33,232 bases of DNA from Peterkaempfera griseoplana (GTDB taxonomy: Bacteria > Actinomycetota > Actinomycetes > Streptomycetales > Streptomycetaceae). The notes below the pieces were generated by a model. The model worked only from the letters and a program-made list of their open reading frames with translations. It was not told the DNA's origin and searched no databases. The translations under genes and the position numbers were made by a program. The stretch spans positions 1-33,232 of the forward strand of contig NZ_LIQR01000381.1 in the NCBI RefSeq assembly GCF_001418575.1, given 5' to 3'. Of the stretch, positions 1-6,646 are shown piece by piece (the stretch's first letter is position 1; each line of letters opens with the position of its first letter).

Positions 1-1716
1 GGTCGGGGGCGTGGTGGTGGGCGGGGTGGTGGAGCCGGCCGGGGGCAGCACCAGCTCGGTGACGGAGTAGCCGGGCAGCGTCAGGGTGGCGCTGCCGTCG
101 GTGAGCTGCTGGTCCGCCAGGTGCTGAATGGCGGTGAGGTCGTCCTGGCCGTACCGGTAGACCTTGGCGGCGTCGATGCCCGTCCGCCCGGCGACGGTGA
201 GCGGCGAGGTCACGGCGTCGGGGGACTTGTTGACCGCCATCACGGTGAGGTCGCCGTCGCTGCTGCGCCCGGCGGCGTACACCGCCACCTGGTCCTGGTC
301 GGTGCTGGCGGCCCGGACCGCGGTGTCACCGAAGGAGGAGCCCGCGCCGTCGTAGTTCAGGTACATCCGGAAGGCGAAGGCGCCCGGGTCGGTGGGGGCG
401 GGCGGCGCCCACAGGGTGGCCAGGTCCAGGCCCTCACGGCCGAAGATGCCGAGAATGTCGGCCTCGGCGATCCCGCCGTCGATCTTGTCCAGGGCGCCCC
501 AGTTGTACTCGGTGACGGCGGTCTTCGTCCCCGGGTAGTTGGCGTCCACCAGCGACTTCATCCGCGGGATCGCCATCACGGGCTGGTTGATCCAGCTCTC
601 GTCGGTGTACGTCGGGTCCCACAGCCCCCGGGTGGAGCGCAGCCGCACGGCCTGGGTTGCGGCGTCGTCGGCCGAGCCGGAGACACCGCCGGCCTGCGGG
701 TACCAGTGGTTGTCGTAGTAGTCGAGGATCCGGGTGCCGTGGGCCTTCTCGTACGCGGCCATCTGCTGGAGGTACCAGGCGCCGAAGTCGGTGCCGCCGT
801 GGGCCGCCCAGTCCGGCGGGTTGGACCAGCAGCTGCCGCCCTCGGCGTTGCAGGTCTGCTGGTCGGAGCCGGAGAGGGTGATGGAGCTCCAGCCCCAGCC
901 GGTGGGGCCGAGGGTCCTGGCGCCCGGGTCGGCGGCCTTGACGGCGGAGGCCACCGCGTAGGTGGAGTCCCTCATCTCGTCGTAGGTCGCGCCCTTGGGG
1001 TGGACGTCCCGGTGGGTGGAGTGCCAGATGTCCGGCTCGTTGTCGAGGTTGTAGAACTTCACCCCGCCGTGCGCCGCGTCGCCGTACTTCCCCTTCAGGT
1101 ACTTCACCCAGCCGGAGACGTAGTCGGCGCCCGCGGGCATGCTGGTGTCGGTGGGGTCGTTGCCGGTGATCGGGGTGCCGTCGGGCTTGAGGCCGTTGCC
1201 GCAGTCCGGGGCCCACTGGTCGGTGGACTGCTGCGGGCCGTACTTGGCGACGCTGAAGCCGCAGAGCTTGTCGCGCGTCGCCTTGGGCACCCAGCCGATC
1301 AGCGGCACGGTGACGTCGGTGGCGGTGCCGGCCGCGCGGTCCTTCTCGATGAAGGTGTCGACGGAGGAACCGTCCGGCAGTGCGCCCGGGTCGGCGACGT
1401 CCTCGGGGATGTTCTCGAAGTACCAGTCACTGGCCCGGTTGCTGGTGTCGGTCAGGTAGTTGTAGCGCGTGGTGGCGTTGCCGCCCCAGCGGTCCACCGG
1501 CAGTTTCAGCTCGGCTGCGAGGCCTGCGTCGGCGAAGTTCATGCCGTAGACGTCGCGGCTGATGGCGTGCCGGCCGGCGGAGGGGTCGACGGTGAGTGAC
1601 GGTGCCGCCGCGGCGGCTGCGGACGGGGCCGCGGCAAGGGCCGGGCCGGTGGCCAGTGCGGTCCCGGCGAGTGCCGAGACCAGCAGGGTGGAGAGGAGGA
1701 GCGTGGTGCGCTGCAT
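1..1716 (-). CDS. Secreted GH44 endoglucanase/xyloglucanase, 3' end outside window
   Basis: Reading from ATG at 1716 toward the left edge gives 572 codons with no stop, so the C-terminus lies outside the window. Residues 1-29 or so form a signal peptide (basic start, hydrophobic core, ALA-type cleavage region). The mature part matches glycoside hydrolase family 44: YNLDNEPDIW carries the likely acid/base Glu227 and AVTEYNWG the likely nucleophile Glu403. Their 176-residue spacing fits my recollection of clostridial family members. GH44 enzymes cut beta-1,4-glucan or xyloglucan chains outside the cell. The visible end is a Pro/Thr linker (PPTTTPPT), so a carbohydrate-binding module probably follows. 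A purine-rich AAGGAGA ribosome site lies about 10 nt before the ATG. The overlapping plus-strand open frame is a shadow. A CebR-type operator upstream implies induction by cello-oligosaccharides. Confidence 0.88.
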   Translation of the reverse strand, partial: MQRTTLLLSTLLVSALAGTALATGPALAAAPSAAAAAAPSLTVDPSAGRHAISRDVYGMNFADAGLAAELKLPVDRWGGNATTRYNYLTDTSNRASDWYFENIPEDVADPGALPDGSSVDTFIEKDRAAGTATDVTVPLIGWVPKATRDKLCGFSVAKYGPQQSTDQWAPDCGNGLKPDGTPITGNDPTDTSMPAGADYVSGWVKYLKGKYGDAAHGGVKFYNLDNEPDIWHSTHRDVHPKGATYDEMRDSTYAVASAVKAADPGARTLGPTGWGWSSITLSGSDQQTCNAEGGSCWSNPPDWAAHGGTDFGAWYLQQMAAYEKAHGTRILDYYDNHWYPQAGGVSGSADDAATQAVRLRSTRGLWDPTYTDESWINQPVMAIPRMKSLVDANYPGTKTAVTEYNWGALDKIDGGIAEADILGIFGREGLDLATLWAPPAPTDPGAFAFRMYLNYDGAGSSFGDTAVRAASTDQDQVAVYAAGRSSDGDLTVMAVNKSPDAVTSPLTVAGRTGIDAAKVYRYGQDDLTAIQHLADQQLTDGSATLTLPGYSVTELVLPPAGSTTPPTTTPPT

Positions 1717-1843
1717 GGACAGGCTCTCCTTCGAGCGGATGCGACGCGAGGTGGACGTCGAAGGGCTCGGGGAGCGCCATCAGCGCCGCACCCGGCAGGG
1801 CTCCGTATGGGCACGACCGCGGACACACACGGGGGGCATGGAG

Positions 1844-1857
1844 TGGGAGCGCTCCCA
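1844..1857. promoter_or_regulatory. CebR-type operator upstream of GH44 gene
   Basis: TGGGAGCGCTCCCA is a perfect 14-bp palindrome identical to the known Streptomyces CebR box. CebR is a LacI-family repressor released by cellobiose or cellotriose. The site lies about 127 nt before the GH44 start codon and just downstream of a plausible promoter, so it would cover the transcription start. Repressor binding is inferred; no cebR gene is visible here. Confidence 0.85.
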
Positions 1858-1859
1858 AG

Positions 1860-1889
1860 AGACTGAATGAGCTGTCAGCACACTGTCAA
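1860..1889 (-). promoter_or_regulatory. Putative promoter of the GH44 gene
   Basis: On the minus strand a perfect TTGACA (1889-1884) is followed after 18 nt by CAGTCT (1865-1860), an acceptable actinobacterial -10. Transcription would begin near 1853, inside the CebR-type palindrome, the usual arrangement for a LacI-family roadblock. The start was not measured and the -10 is weak. Confidence 0.5.
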
Positions 1890-2095
1890 GACAATGAGCG
1901 CGCCGACGGCCTCCCCGCCCTCCTCGTGGCCGCTATCGGCCGACTTCGGCCAGCGCCCGGCCCGCCGCAGGCCCTTGGCCACGCATCCGCCGCGCCCGGA
2001 CGCCGCCCGCCCGGCCCGGGAACCGGCCCGCTACCAGGGCCCGCTCCCAGGCCGGGTGCGGGGTCAGGGAGGCGGCAATGCCGACGTGTCCCTGC

Positions 2096-3019
2096 TCAGA
2101 CGCCCAGCCCCCGCAGCACCAGGTCGAGGAGGGCGAAGCAGAAGAGGGCGATGCCGACGAAGCCGTTGACGGTGAAGAAGGCCCGGTTGAGCCGGGACAG
2201 GTCGCCGGGCTTCACGATCGAGTGCTCGTAGAGGAAGGCGCAGGCGACCACGGCCAGGCCCAGCCAGAAGGCCGGTCCGGCATCGGTGAGCACGGCGTAC
2301 CAGACGAGGAGGGCCGTGGTGACGACATGCGAGGCGCGGGCGCCGTGCAGGGCGGCGGCGATGCCGAAGCGGGCGGGCACCGACTTCACCCCGTGGGCGC
2401 GGTCGGCGGCCACGTCCTGGCAGCCGAAGATCAGGTCGAAGCCGCCGATCCAGACGCCGACGGCCAGGCCCAGCACCACCGCGTCCCAGGACCACCGCCC
2501 GGTGACGGCGATCCAGGCGCCGATCGGCCCCATGGCCTGGGCGAGGCCCAGGATGGCGTGCGGGAAGTCGGTGAACCGCTTCCCGTACGGATAGACCACC
2601 ATCGGCACCACCGCGACCGGTGCCAGCGCCAGGCAGAGCGGGTTCAGCAGGGCCGCGGCGCCGAGGAAGAACACCAGGGCGATCAGCGCGCCGGTCCAGG
2701 CGGAGCGGACGGAGACGGCCCCGGTGACCAGCTCGCGGCCCGCGGTGCGGGGGTTTCGGGCGTCGATCTCGCGGTCGATGATCCGGTTGGCGGCCATCGC
2801 GAAGGTACGCAGTCCGACCATGGCCACGGTGACCAGCAGCAGGTCGAGCCACTTCACCGTGCCGCCGTCGAGGTACATCGCGGTCAGGGCGGCGATGTAG
2901 GCGAAGGGCAGCGCGAAGACCGAGTGCTCGATCATCACCAGGCGCAGGAACGCCTTGGTGCGGCCGGGAGCGGCGACGGGGGCCGGCGGGGTCTGGTCGC
3001 CGAGAGCGGCGTCGCTCAC
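2096..3019 (-). CDS. mqnP: UbiA-family prenyltransferase MqnP (menaquinone)
   Basis: A 307-residue polytopic membrane protein with roughly eight to nine hydrophobic segments and both Asp-rich motifs of the UbiA superfamily: NRIIDREIDARNPRT near residue 80 and GCQDVAADRAHG near residue 200. These bind the prenyl diphosphate through Mg2+. Its start overlaps the stop of the UbiD-type gene by four bases (ATGA, 3016-3019), so the two are translationally coupled. The UbiA/UbiD pairing is that of the late futalosine pathway (MqnP, MqnL, with the UbiX-like MqnM elsewhere), in which a dihydroxynaphthoate precursor is prenylated and decarboxylated toward menaquinone. Sequence alone does not exclude another aromatic acceptor. 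Confidence 0.85.
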   Translation of the reverse strand: MSDAALGDQTPPAPVAAPGRTKAFLRLVMIEHSVFALPFAYIAALTAMYLDGGTVKWLDLLLVTVAMVGLRTFAMAANRIIDREIDARNPRTAGRELVTGAVSVRSAWTGALIALVFFLGAAALLNPLCLALAPVAVVPMVVYPYGKRFTDFPHAILGLAQAMGPIGAWIAVTGRWSWDAVVLGLAVGVWIGGFDLIFGCQDVAADRAHGVKSVPARFGIAAALHGARASHVVTTALLVWYAVLTDAGPAFWLGLAVVACAFLYEHSIVKPGDLSRLNRAFFTVNGFVGIALFCFALLDLVLRGLGV

Positions 3020-4473
3020 AGTCCGTATTCCTTCCAGCGTCGGGTGACCAGGGCTGCGGTGTCCGGGTCGGAGGTGATCATCTCCGGCCAGCCGCCGTCC
3101 CGGGTGTAGCCCTCCTCGGGCAGCTTGCGGGTGGCGTCGATGCCGGCCTTGCCGCCCCAGAACTGCTGGTAGGAGGCGTGGTCCAGATGGTCGACCGGCC
3201 CCTCCACCACCACCAGGTCGCGGCTGTAGTCGGTGTTGCCCAGCGCCCGCCAGGCGACCTCGTGGTAGTCGTGGACGTCGCAGTCCTTGTCCACCACGAT
3301 GATCAGCTTGGTCAGGGACATCATGTGGGCGCCCCAGATGGCGTGCATCACCTTCTGGGCGTGCTTGGGGTACTTCTTGTCGATGGCGACGATCACACAG
3401 TTGTGGAAGCCGCCCGCCTCCGGCAGGTCGTAGTCGACGATGTCCGGGATGATGATCTTCAGCAGCGGCAGGAAGAACCGCTCGGTGAACTTCCCCAGCG
3501 GTCCGTCCTCGGTGGGCGGCCGGCCCACCACCACGGACTGCAGGATCGGCCGGCGCCGCATGGTCACACAGTCGATGGTCAGCGCGGGGAAGGGCTCCTG
3601 CGGGGTGTAGAAGCCGGTGTGGTCGCCGAACGGACCCTCCGGCAGCGTCACCCCCGGCTCCAGCCAGCCCTCCAGCACCACCTCGGCGTCGGCGGGCACC
3701 TGGAGCGGCACCGTACGGCAGTCCACCATCCGCACCCGCTCACCCTGGACGAACCCGGCGAAGAGGTACTCGTCGATGTCGCCGGGCAGCGGCGCGGTCG
3801 CCGCGTAGGTGACCGCGGGCGGGCAGCCGAAGGCGATGGCGACCGGCAGCCGCTCACCGCGCCTGGCCGCCGCCTGGTAGTGGTTGCGGCTGTCCTTGTG
3901 GATCTGCCAGTGCATCCCGATGGTGCGCCTGTCGTGGCGCTGCAACCGGTAGAGACCGAGGTTGCGCACCCCGGTGTCGGGGTCCTTGGTGTGGGTCAGG
4001 CCCAGGTTGAAGAACGATCCGCCGTCCAGCGGCCAGGTGAAGAGGGCCGGCAGCTGCTCCAGGTCGACCTCGTCGCCGGTGAGCACCACCTCCTGCACCG
4101 GCGCCTCACCCGGCTTCACCTTCCGCGGCGGGACGTGGGCCATCGAGGCCAGCTTGCCGAAGGCGTCGCGGAACCCGGTGAAGCCCTGGGGCAGTTCCGG
4201 CTTCAGCAGCCCGGCGATCTTCTGCGAGATGTCGTCCGGCGACTTGAGGCCCAGCGCCTTGGCCAGCCGGCGCTCGGTGCCGAAGACGTTCATCGCCAGC
4301 GGCATCGACGAGCCCTTGACGTCCTCGAAGAGCAGCGCCGGCCCCTTGGCCTTCTGCACCCGGTCGACGATCTCGCCGATCTCCAGATGCGGGTCCACCT
4401 GGGCCTTGATGCGCCTGAGGTCTCCCTCGCGCTCCAGCGCCCGCAGGAAGGACCGAAGATCGTCGTATGCCAT
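3016..4473 (-). CDS. mqnL: UbiD-family menaquinone decarboxylase (MqnL-type)
   Basis: A full-length 485-residue UbiD-type decarboxylase dependent on prenylated FMN. The conserved active-site block is LEGWLEPGVTLPEGPFGDHT (Glu268, Glu279), and Arg176 in NLGLYRLQRHD is the likely third member of the Arg-Glu-Glu set. In actinobacteria the homologue beside mqnP removes the carboxylate of the naphthoate intermediate in the futalosine route. The UbiX partner that makes prenyl-FMN is not in this window. The gene is the first of a two-gene operon and overlaps mqnP by four bases. No ribosome site precedes the ATG and a -10-like GATACT ends only 7 nt before it, so the transcript may be leaderless. Confidence 0.87.
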   Translation of the reverse strand: MAYDDLRSFLRALEREGDLRRIKAQVDPHLEIGEIVDRVQKAKGPALLFEDVKGSSMPLAMNVFGTERRLAKALGLKSPDDISQKIAGLLKPELPQGFTGFRDAFGKLASMAHVPPRKVKPGEAPVQEVVLTGDEVDLEQLPALFTWPLDGGSFFNLGLTHTKDPDTGVRNLGLYRLQRHDRRTIGMHWQIHKDSRNHYQAAARRGERLPVAIAFGCPPAVTYAATAPLPGDIDEYLFAGFVQGERVRMVDCRTVPLQVPADAEVVLEGWLEPGVTLPEGPFGDHTGFYTPQEPFPALTIDCVTMRRRPILQSVVVGRPPTEDGPLGKFTERFFLPLLKIIIPDIVDYDLPEAGGFHNCVIVAIDKKYPKHAQKVMHAIWGAHMMSLTKLIIVVDKDCDVHDYHEVAWRALGNTDYSRDLVVVEGPVDHLDHASYQQFWGGKAGIDATRKLPEEGYTRDGGWPEMITSDPDTAALVTRRWKEYGL

Positions 4474-4480
4474 GACAGCC

Positions 4481-4486
4481 AGTATC
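4481..4486 (-). promoter_or_regulatory. Candidate -10 for a leaderless mqnL-mqnP transcript
   Basis: GATACT (4486-4481, minus strand) ends 7 nt before the ATG at 4473. With a typical -10 to start distance, transcription would begin at the start codon itself, which matches the missing ribosome site. No good -35 is visible. Confidence 0.4.
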
Positions 4487-4564
4487 CGCCACGCACTACC
4501 CTGGTCCGGTCATGAGGTCCCTCCTCGGCGGAGGGAGCCGCCGTACCGGGGGAGTTGCACCACC

Positions 4565-4999
4565 GTGCTGAGGTATCTGCCTTTCCTGCTCGTCCTCGCC
4601 CTGTGGATCTGGGCCTTCATCGACTGCCTGCTCACTCCCGAGGAGGAGGTCAGGCACCTTCCCAAGGTGGTCTGGATCCTGCTGATCCTCTTCTTCGGGG
4701 AGGTGCTGGTGGGGCCGATCGCCTGGCTGGTCGCGGGGCGCGGCCGCGTCGGGGCGGGCCGCCGCCGGGTGCCGTGGCCGTCCGGCACGGCCGGGTACCC
4801 GGAGTACGAGCGGCCGCAGCGGCGCATGGTGGCCCCCGATGACGACCCGGAGTTCCTGGCCTCCCTCAAGCGGCACAACGAGCAGCACGAGGACATGCTG
4901 AAGCAGTGGGAGTCCGATCTGCGCCGCCGCGAGGAGGAGCTGCGCCGCCGCTCCGACAACGGCCCCGAGGGCACCGCGGAGCAGGACTCCGGCAACTGA
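4565..4999 (+). CDS. Small PLDc_N-type membrane protein
   Basis: A 144-residue protein from GTG 4565, with GGGGGAG about 10 nt upstream. Residues 4-22 and 35-57 are transmembrane segments with the hallmarks of the PLDc_N (phospholipase D nuclease N-terminal) family: FLLVLALWIWAFIDCL, then PKVVWILLILFFGEVLVGPI. The rest is a hydrophilic tail with a charged, probably helical stretch (about residues 103-130, many Glu/Arg). There is no catalytic HKD motif, so this is only the small membrane module, whose function is unknown. It is divergent from mqnL, and the 91 nt between them must hold both promoters. The frame is open far upstream, inside the UbiD gene, but the GTG with the ribosome site is the natural start. 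Confidence 0.8.
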   Translation: MLRYLPFLLVLALWIWAFIDCLLTPEEEVRHLPKVVWILLILFFGEVLVGPIAWLVAGRGRVGAGRRRVPWPSGTAGYPEYERPQRRMVAPDDDPEFLASLKRHNEQHEDMLKQWESDLRRREEELRRRSDNGPEGTAEQDSGN

Positions 5000-5228
5000 C
5001 GGCCGGGTACGGTACGCAGCCGGCGGAGCGGCCGGGAACCCGCGCGCCGCATCCCCGGCCGCAGCGGTCCCGGCCACCAGCCCCGGCAGTGACGGGGCGT
5101 CACCACAGGCCTCTCTCCCGGCACCGCCCCTGGCTGATCCCCCCTCGCCGTGGCAGTGGTGCCCGCACCGTCCCGGAGTGCGCCGAGCGCACGTTGCCAC
5201 GGGGTGTCACGGGCGGGAGAGTGGGTCC

Positions 5229-5681
5229 ATGAGCGAGACGGCGGAGCTGCGGACCATGCTGGCGGTGGCGCTGGAGGAGGCCCGCGCCGGGCTGGCCGAG
5301 GGCGGGGTCCCGATCGGGGCGGCGCTGTTCGCGGCGGACGGGCGGGTGCTGGGGCGCGGGCACAACCGCAGGGTGCAGGACGGGGATCCGTCGATGCACG
5401 CGGAGACCGCCGCCTTCCGGGCCGCGGGGCGGCTGCGCGGCTACCGGCGGACCACCATGGTGACCACGCTGTCGCCCTGTTGGTACTGCAGCGGCCTGGT
5501 GCGCCAGTTCGGCATCGGCCGGGTGGTGGTCGGGGAGGCGGAGACCTTCCAGGGCGGCCACCACTGGCTGGCGGAGCACGGGGTGGAGGTGGTGGTCCTC
5601 GACGATGCGGACTGCGTCGCCCTGATGCGGGGGTTCATCGCGGAGCGCCCGGAGATCTGGTTCGAGGACATCGGCGAGTGA
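5229..5681 (+). CDS. Cytosine deaminase, yeast FCY1-like
   Basis: A 150-residue zinc deaminase of the CDA/tRNA-adenosine deaminase fold. His57 and Glu59 in HAETAAF and Cys84/Cys87 in SPCWYC form the zinc site and proton shuttle. The C-terminus, ERPEIWFEDIGE, closely resembles the end of yeast Fcy1, as does the block around VVVGEAETFQGG, which points to free cytosine rather than tRNA adenosine or guanine as substrate. The likely role is pyrimidine salvage (cytosine to uracil plus ammonia). I chose ATG 5229 because GGGAGA lies 8 nt upstream and the alignment begins there; an in-frame ATG at 5178 adds 17 unconserved residues. The 229 nt upstream show no other gene. Confidence 0.83.
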   Translation: MSETAELRTMLAVALEEARAGLAEGGVPIGAALFAADGRVLGRGHNRRVQDGDPSMHAETAAFRAAGRLRGYRRTTMVTTLSPCWYCSGLVRQFGIGRVVVGEAETFQGGHHWLAEHGVEVVVLDDADCVALMRGFIAERPEIWFEDIGE

Positions 5682-6646
5682 ACGGTACGGGGTGGGGGCG
5701 CGCGGGGCGGCGGATCCCGGTGGCGGGCCCTAAGCCGTGGCTGCCCCGGGCCCGTACCGCGGCCGGGGTGCACGGCGCGCCGGGTAGGGCCGGTCTGCTG
5801 CCGTCGCCGACCTGGGGGTGAACCGGCGGAGCCGGCTCGCGCGCGGCTTCTTCCGGACCTCCGGCGGGCCAACGGGCGGACGGAGGCCGACGGGTGCGCG
5901 GCAGGCGCCGGGGGCCCGCGCGGCTCGATGATGCGGGCCGGCGCACCGGACGGGCGGCGCCCCGCCGGACGCCCTACCCGTCCGGGCCTTTGCCGGGCCC
6001 TCCGACTCCCTCCTGGACCGCGTCCGCGGCGAAGACGTACAGCGCCCGGCTCCACAGGGCCTCCGGCAGGGCGCTGCGACCGCACAGGGACGGCCCGGGA
6101 CACGCCCTCAGGGCGCCGCGCGCTCACCGGGGGCCAGGCCGACCTGACGGCCCGCTGGACCGGCGACGGCGGCCGACCGCCGCCGCCGCTCCCCCGGGCC
6201 CCTCGGAGGAGCCCGTTTCACCCGTTCGGTGCTATGTGTGTGATCCTCGTAAGGAGCTCTCCCCGCCGCCCCGGCCGTCCTCCGTACGGCGTACCCGGCG
6301 GTCGGCTCCGACCGGCCGTCCAGGGGCCCGGCCGGACCCCGCCCTCGGGCCGCGGACCGCCGTAATCACGGGCCTGCGGGGCGGATCCGGACAGCGGGAG
6401 ATCCCCCTCACAACCGTTTTGCCATGGTTCGCCATCGGCGCCTCCTGTCCGGCTCGGACATGGAATCCGGTCGGACCTTGTACGGAATCGACCCCCGTGC
6501 GGGATGCAGACCGCTCGTAAGGTCGTAAGGGAAGTGTTCGCAGCCGCCGCAGCCGACCCTGCCGTCGCGTGCGCTCCCCACATCGCAGTGGTGGAGCCGT
6601 CGACCCGGCCGCCGAGCGATTCCGGACAGACTTGGAGTGGTTGGAG
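5682..6646. other. 965-nt intergenic stretch upstream of accB
   Basis: No convincing long gene is visible. All long frames here are arginine/proline-rich and have no recognisable motif. The left part (5682-6200) is very GC-rich. The right part (about 6410-6646) is less GC-rich and probably holds the accB promoter and leader. One short minus-strand frame with a strong ribosome site (6232-6435) is listed separately. Confidence 0.5.
6232..6435 (-). CDS. Possible small ORF, unknown function
   Basis: A 67-codon frame starting MANHGKTVVRGIS. Its ATG at 6435 follows a near-ideal AGGAGG by five bases. After about residue 14 the peptide becomes arginine/proline/glycine-rich, as expected from untranslated GC-rich DNA, so it may be noise or a degenerate remnant. 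It lies divergent from accB, and the shared upstream region (6436-6646) could hold both promoters. I do not recognise it. Confidence 0.25.
   Translation of the reverse strand: MANHGKTVVRGISRCPDPPRRPVITAVRGPRAGSGRAPGRPVGADRRVRRTEDGRGGGESSLRGSHT

Larger units (their letters stand above)
1717..2095. other. Intergenic region between GH44 gene and mqnP
   Basis: This 379-nt stretch holds the GH44 leader, the CebR-type operator and the promoter in its left half. In the right half (about 1890-2095) I see no convincing coding frame and no strong terminator for mqnP, which ends at 2096. Confidence 0.6.

Noticed and set aside
121-1599. 492-codon plus-strand frame opposite the GH44 gene
   Set aside because: Val/Gly/Arg-rich composition without motifs; the opposite strand encodes a clear GH44 protein with signal peptide and both catalytic motifs.
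6236-6365. Short leader peptide MCVILVRSS upstream of accB
   Set aside because: No ribosome site at proper spacing, a long Arg/Pro-rich continuation, and nearly 300 nt from accB.
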